Shown here: piece after piece, positions 63,283 through 64,000 of the stretch
Layout: each line of letters begins with the position of its first letter
Position numbering within the stretch: position 1 is the first letter of the stretch
Made by a program: the position numbers and the translations under genes
The notes under the pieces: model-generated
The model's database searches: none
Told to the model about the DNA's origin: nothing
Seen by the model: the letters and a program-made list of their open reading frames with translations, nothing else
DNA from: QIJE01 sp048541835
GTDB taxonomy: Bacteria; SZUA-79; Acidulodesulfobacterales; Acidulodesulfobacteraceae
Assembly (NCBI RefSeq): GCF_048541835.1
Contig: NZ_JBLEOY010000001.1
Coordinates: 682,001-746,000, forward strand
Direction: 5' to 3'
DNA length: 64,000 bases

Positions 63283-64000
63283 TTAATTCTTACCACCTAC
63301 TATTATTGAAGGAATTCTTAACGTAGGCTGGGCATCGGATACCGGGACCCCTTGCCCGTCCTTACCGCATGTTCCGATACCGAATCCTAAATCGTTACCG
63401 ACCATATCTATGTTTTTTAATACCTCGGGACCGTTTCCCATAAGTGTCGCACCACTAACGGCTTCACCTATAACACCCCCCTTTATAGTATAACCCTCCA
63501 TGACATCGAACACAAAATCTCCGGTAACCGTGTTTACTTGACCCCCACCCATTTTCCTAACGAAAATGCCGTCACTTACGCTTTTTATAATGTCTTCGGG
63601 GTCGGATTCACCTTTAGCAATCATCGTATTCGACATTCTTACTATAGGCGGATGCTCATACGATTGCCTTCTACCGTTACCGGTAAGCCCGTAGCCGTAT
63701 TTTATAAGAGACAATCTATCGGACATATATCTTTTTAGAACTCCGTTTTCCACAAGCACGTTTCTATCCGAACATGTTCCTTCGTCGTCAAATCTGTAAA
63801 AACCTCTTTTCCCCACTAAAGAAGAATCGTCTATAACAGTTATCAATTTTGACGCTATCCGTTCTCCTATTTTGTCGGAATATACGCTCAAACCGTTGCC
63901 TGCAATATCCGCTTCTAATCCGTGTCCGATCGCCTCATGTATCATCGTTCCTCCGGCCTCATTAGATAACACGACGGGCATCGTCCCCGAAGGAGCAAAG
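63283..64000 (-). CDS. tldD: Metalloprotease TldD, partial
   Basis: The gene runs off the right edge; about 238 C-terminal residues are seen. The zinc motif HEAIGH occurs in GGTMIHEAIGHGLEADI, with the third ligand expected in GTCGKDGQGVPVSD near the end. GGGQVNTVTGDFVFDV and EGYTIKGGVIGEAVSGATL are also typical. TldD works with TldE to degrade unfolded peptides and process microcins or CcdA. The frame is open through 64000 (FAPSG before MPVVLSN), so the true start lies outside. Confidence 0.9.
   Translation of the reverse strand, partial: FAPSGTMPVVLSNEAGGTMIHEAIGHGLEADIAGNGLSVYSDKIGERIASKLITVIDDSSLVGKRGFYRFDDEGTCSDRNVLVENGVLKRYMSDRLSLIKYGYGLTGNGRRQSYEHPPIVRMSNTMIAKGESDPEDIIKSVSDGIFVRKMGGGQVNTVTGDFVFDVMEGYTIKGGVIGEAVSGATLMGNGPEVLKNIDMVGNDLGFGIGTCGKDGQGVPVSDAQPTLRIPSIIVGGKN

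Noticed and set aside
1..64000. CRISPR arrays
   Set aside because: No regularly spaced direct repeats and no cas-like genes were seen.

Overview
The window is AT-rich DNA from a Gram-negative bacterium. It carries a Tat-exported [NiFe] hydrogenase, a two-gene NADH-dependent ferredoxin:NADP oxidoreductase (Nfn), the futalosine-route menaquinone gene mqnA, a sigma-54 activator, and an MltD-type murein hydrolase. Together these suggest an anaerobic or microaerophilic H2-using deltaproteobacterium-like lineage. An acidophilic group such as the Acidulodesulfobacterales is possible, but the assignment is a guess from gene content only.

Region 1 (1-18.5 kb) is an accessory island that stops at the 3' end of a tRNA-Leu gene. 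It is mostly wreckage: an AbiE-like toxin-antitoxin pair cut by the window edge, a helicase/type IIG methylase chimera, a DUF2075 nuclease-helicase, an HrgA-like remnant coupled to a DUF3644 gene, a frameshifted tyrosine recombinase, an IS256-family element, a headless topoisomerase III, an IS1634-type element, and hsdM and repA remnants. The best-preserved system is a two-gene nuclease-helicase pair at 10752-14719 that resembles Hachiman (HamA/HamB). Several island genes are separated by imperfect inverted repeats that look like integron-type cassette boundaries.

Region 2 (18.5-46.3 kb) is housekeeping. nfnAB sits between two tRNAs, followed by an Ig-like secreted protein, a PilO-like/TPR protein, queD and an orphan histidine kinase. 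A long leftward gene string follows: class V aminotransferase, serA, hisZ, purA, methyltransferase, ABC-2 permease, phosphodiesterase-like protein, galT, HAD phosphatase, mqnA. A perfect consensus promoter at 36759 drives mltD, moeA and an NtrC-type regulator rightward. purM, purN and a cation-diffusion exporter form another leftward group.

Region 3 (44-57.8 kb) is a metal/hydrogenase locus. hypA, hypB and a nickel/cobalt permease point left. The hydrogenase small subunit, large subunit, cytochrome b and maturation protease point right, and hypC, hypD, hypE and hypF converge on them. Next to this, a cobalamin riboswitch precedes a second, closely similar permease and a CbiX-type cobaltochelatase. 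Two copies of one transporter therefore appear to have been split between nickel (hyp operon) and cobalt (B12 riboswitch). The HypA here lacks its zinc ribbon, and the hydrogenase small subunit has a long pre-Tat extension and lacks one proximal-cluster cysteine.

Region 4 (57.8-64 kb) holds a TPR protein, a MerT-like protein behind a MerR-type promoter, a tight cytidylyltransferase/aminotransferase/CDP-alcohol phosphatidyltransferase operon that probably makes an unusual lipid headgroup (possibly a phosphonolipid), two small unknown genes, and tldD running off the right edge.
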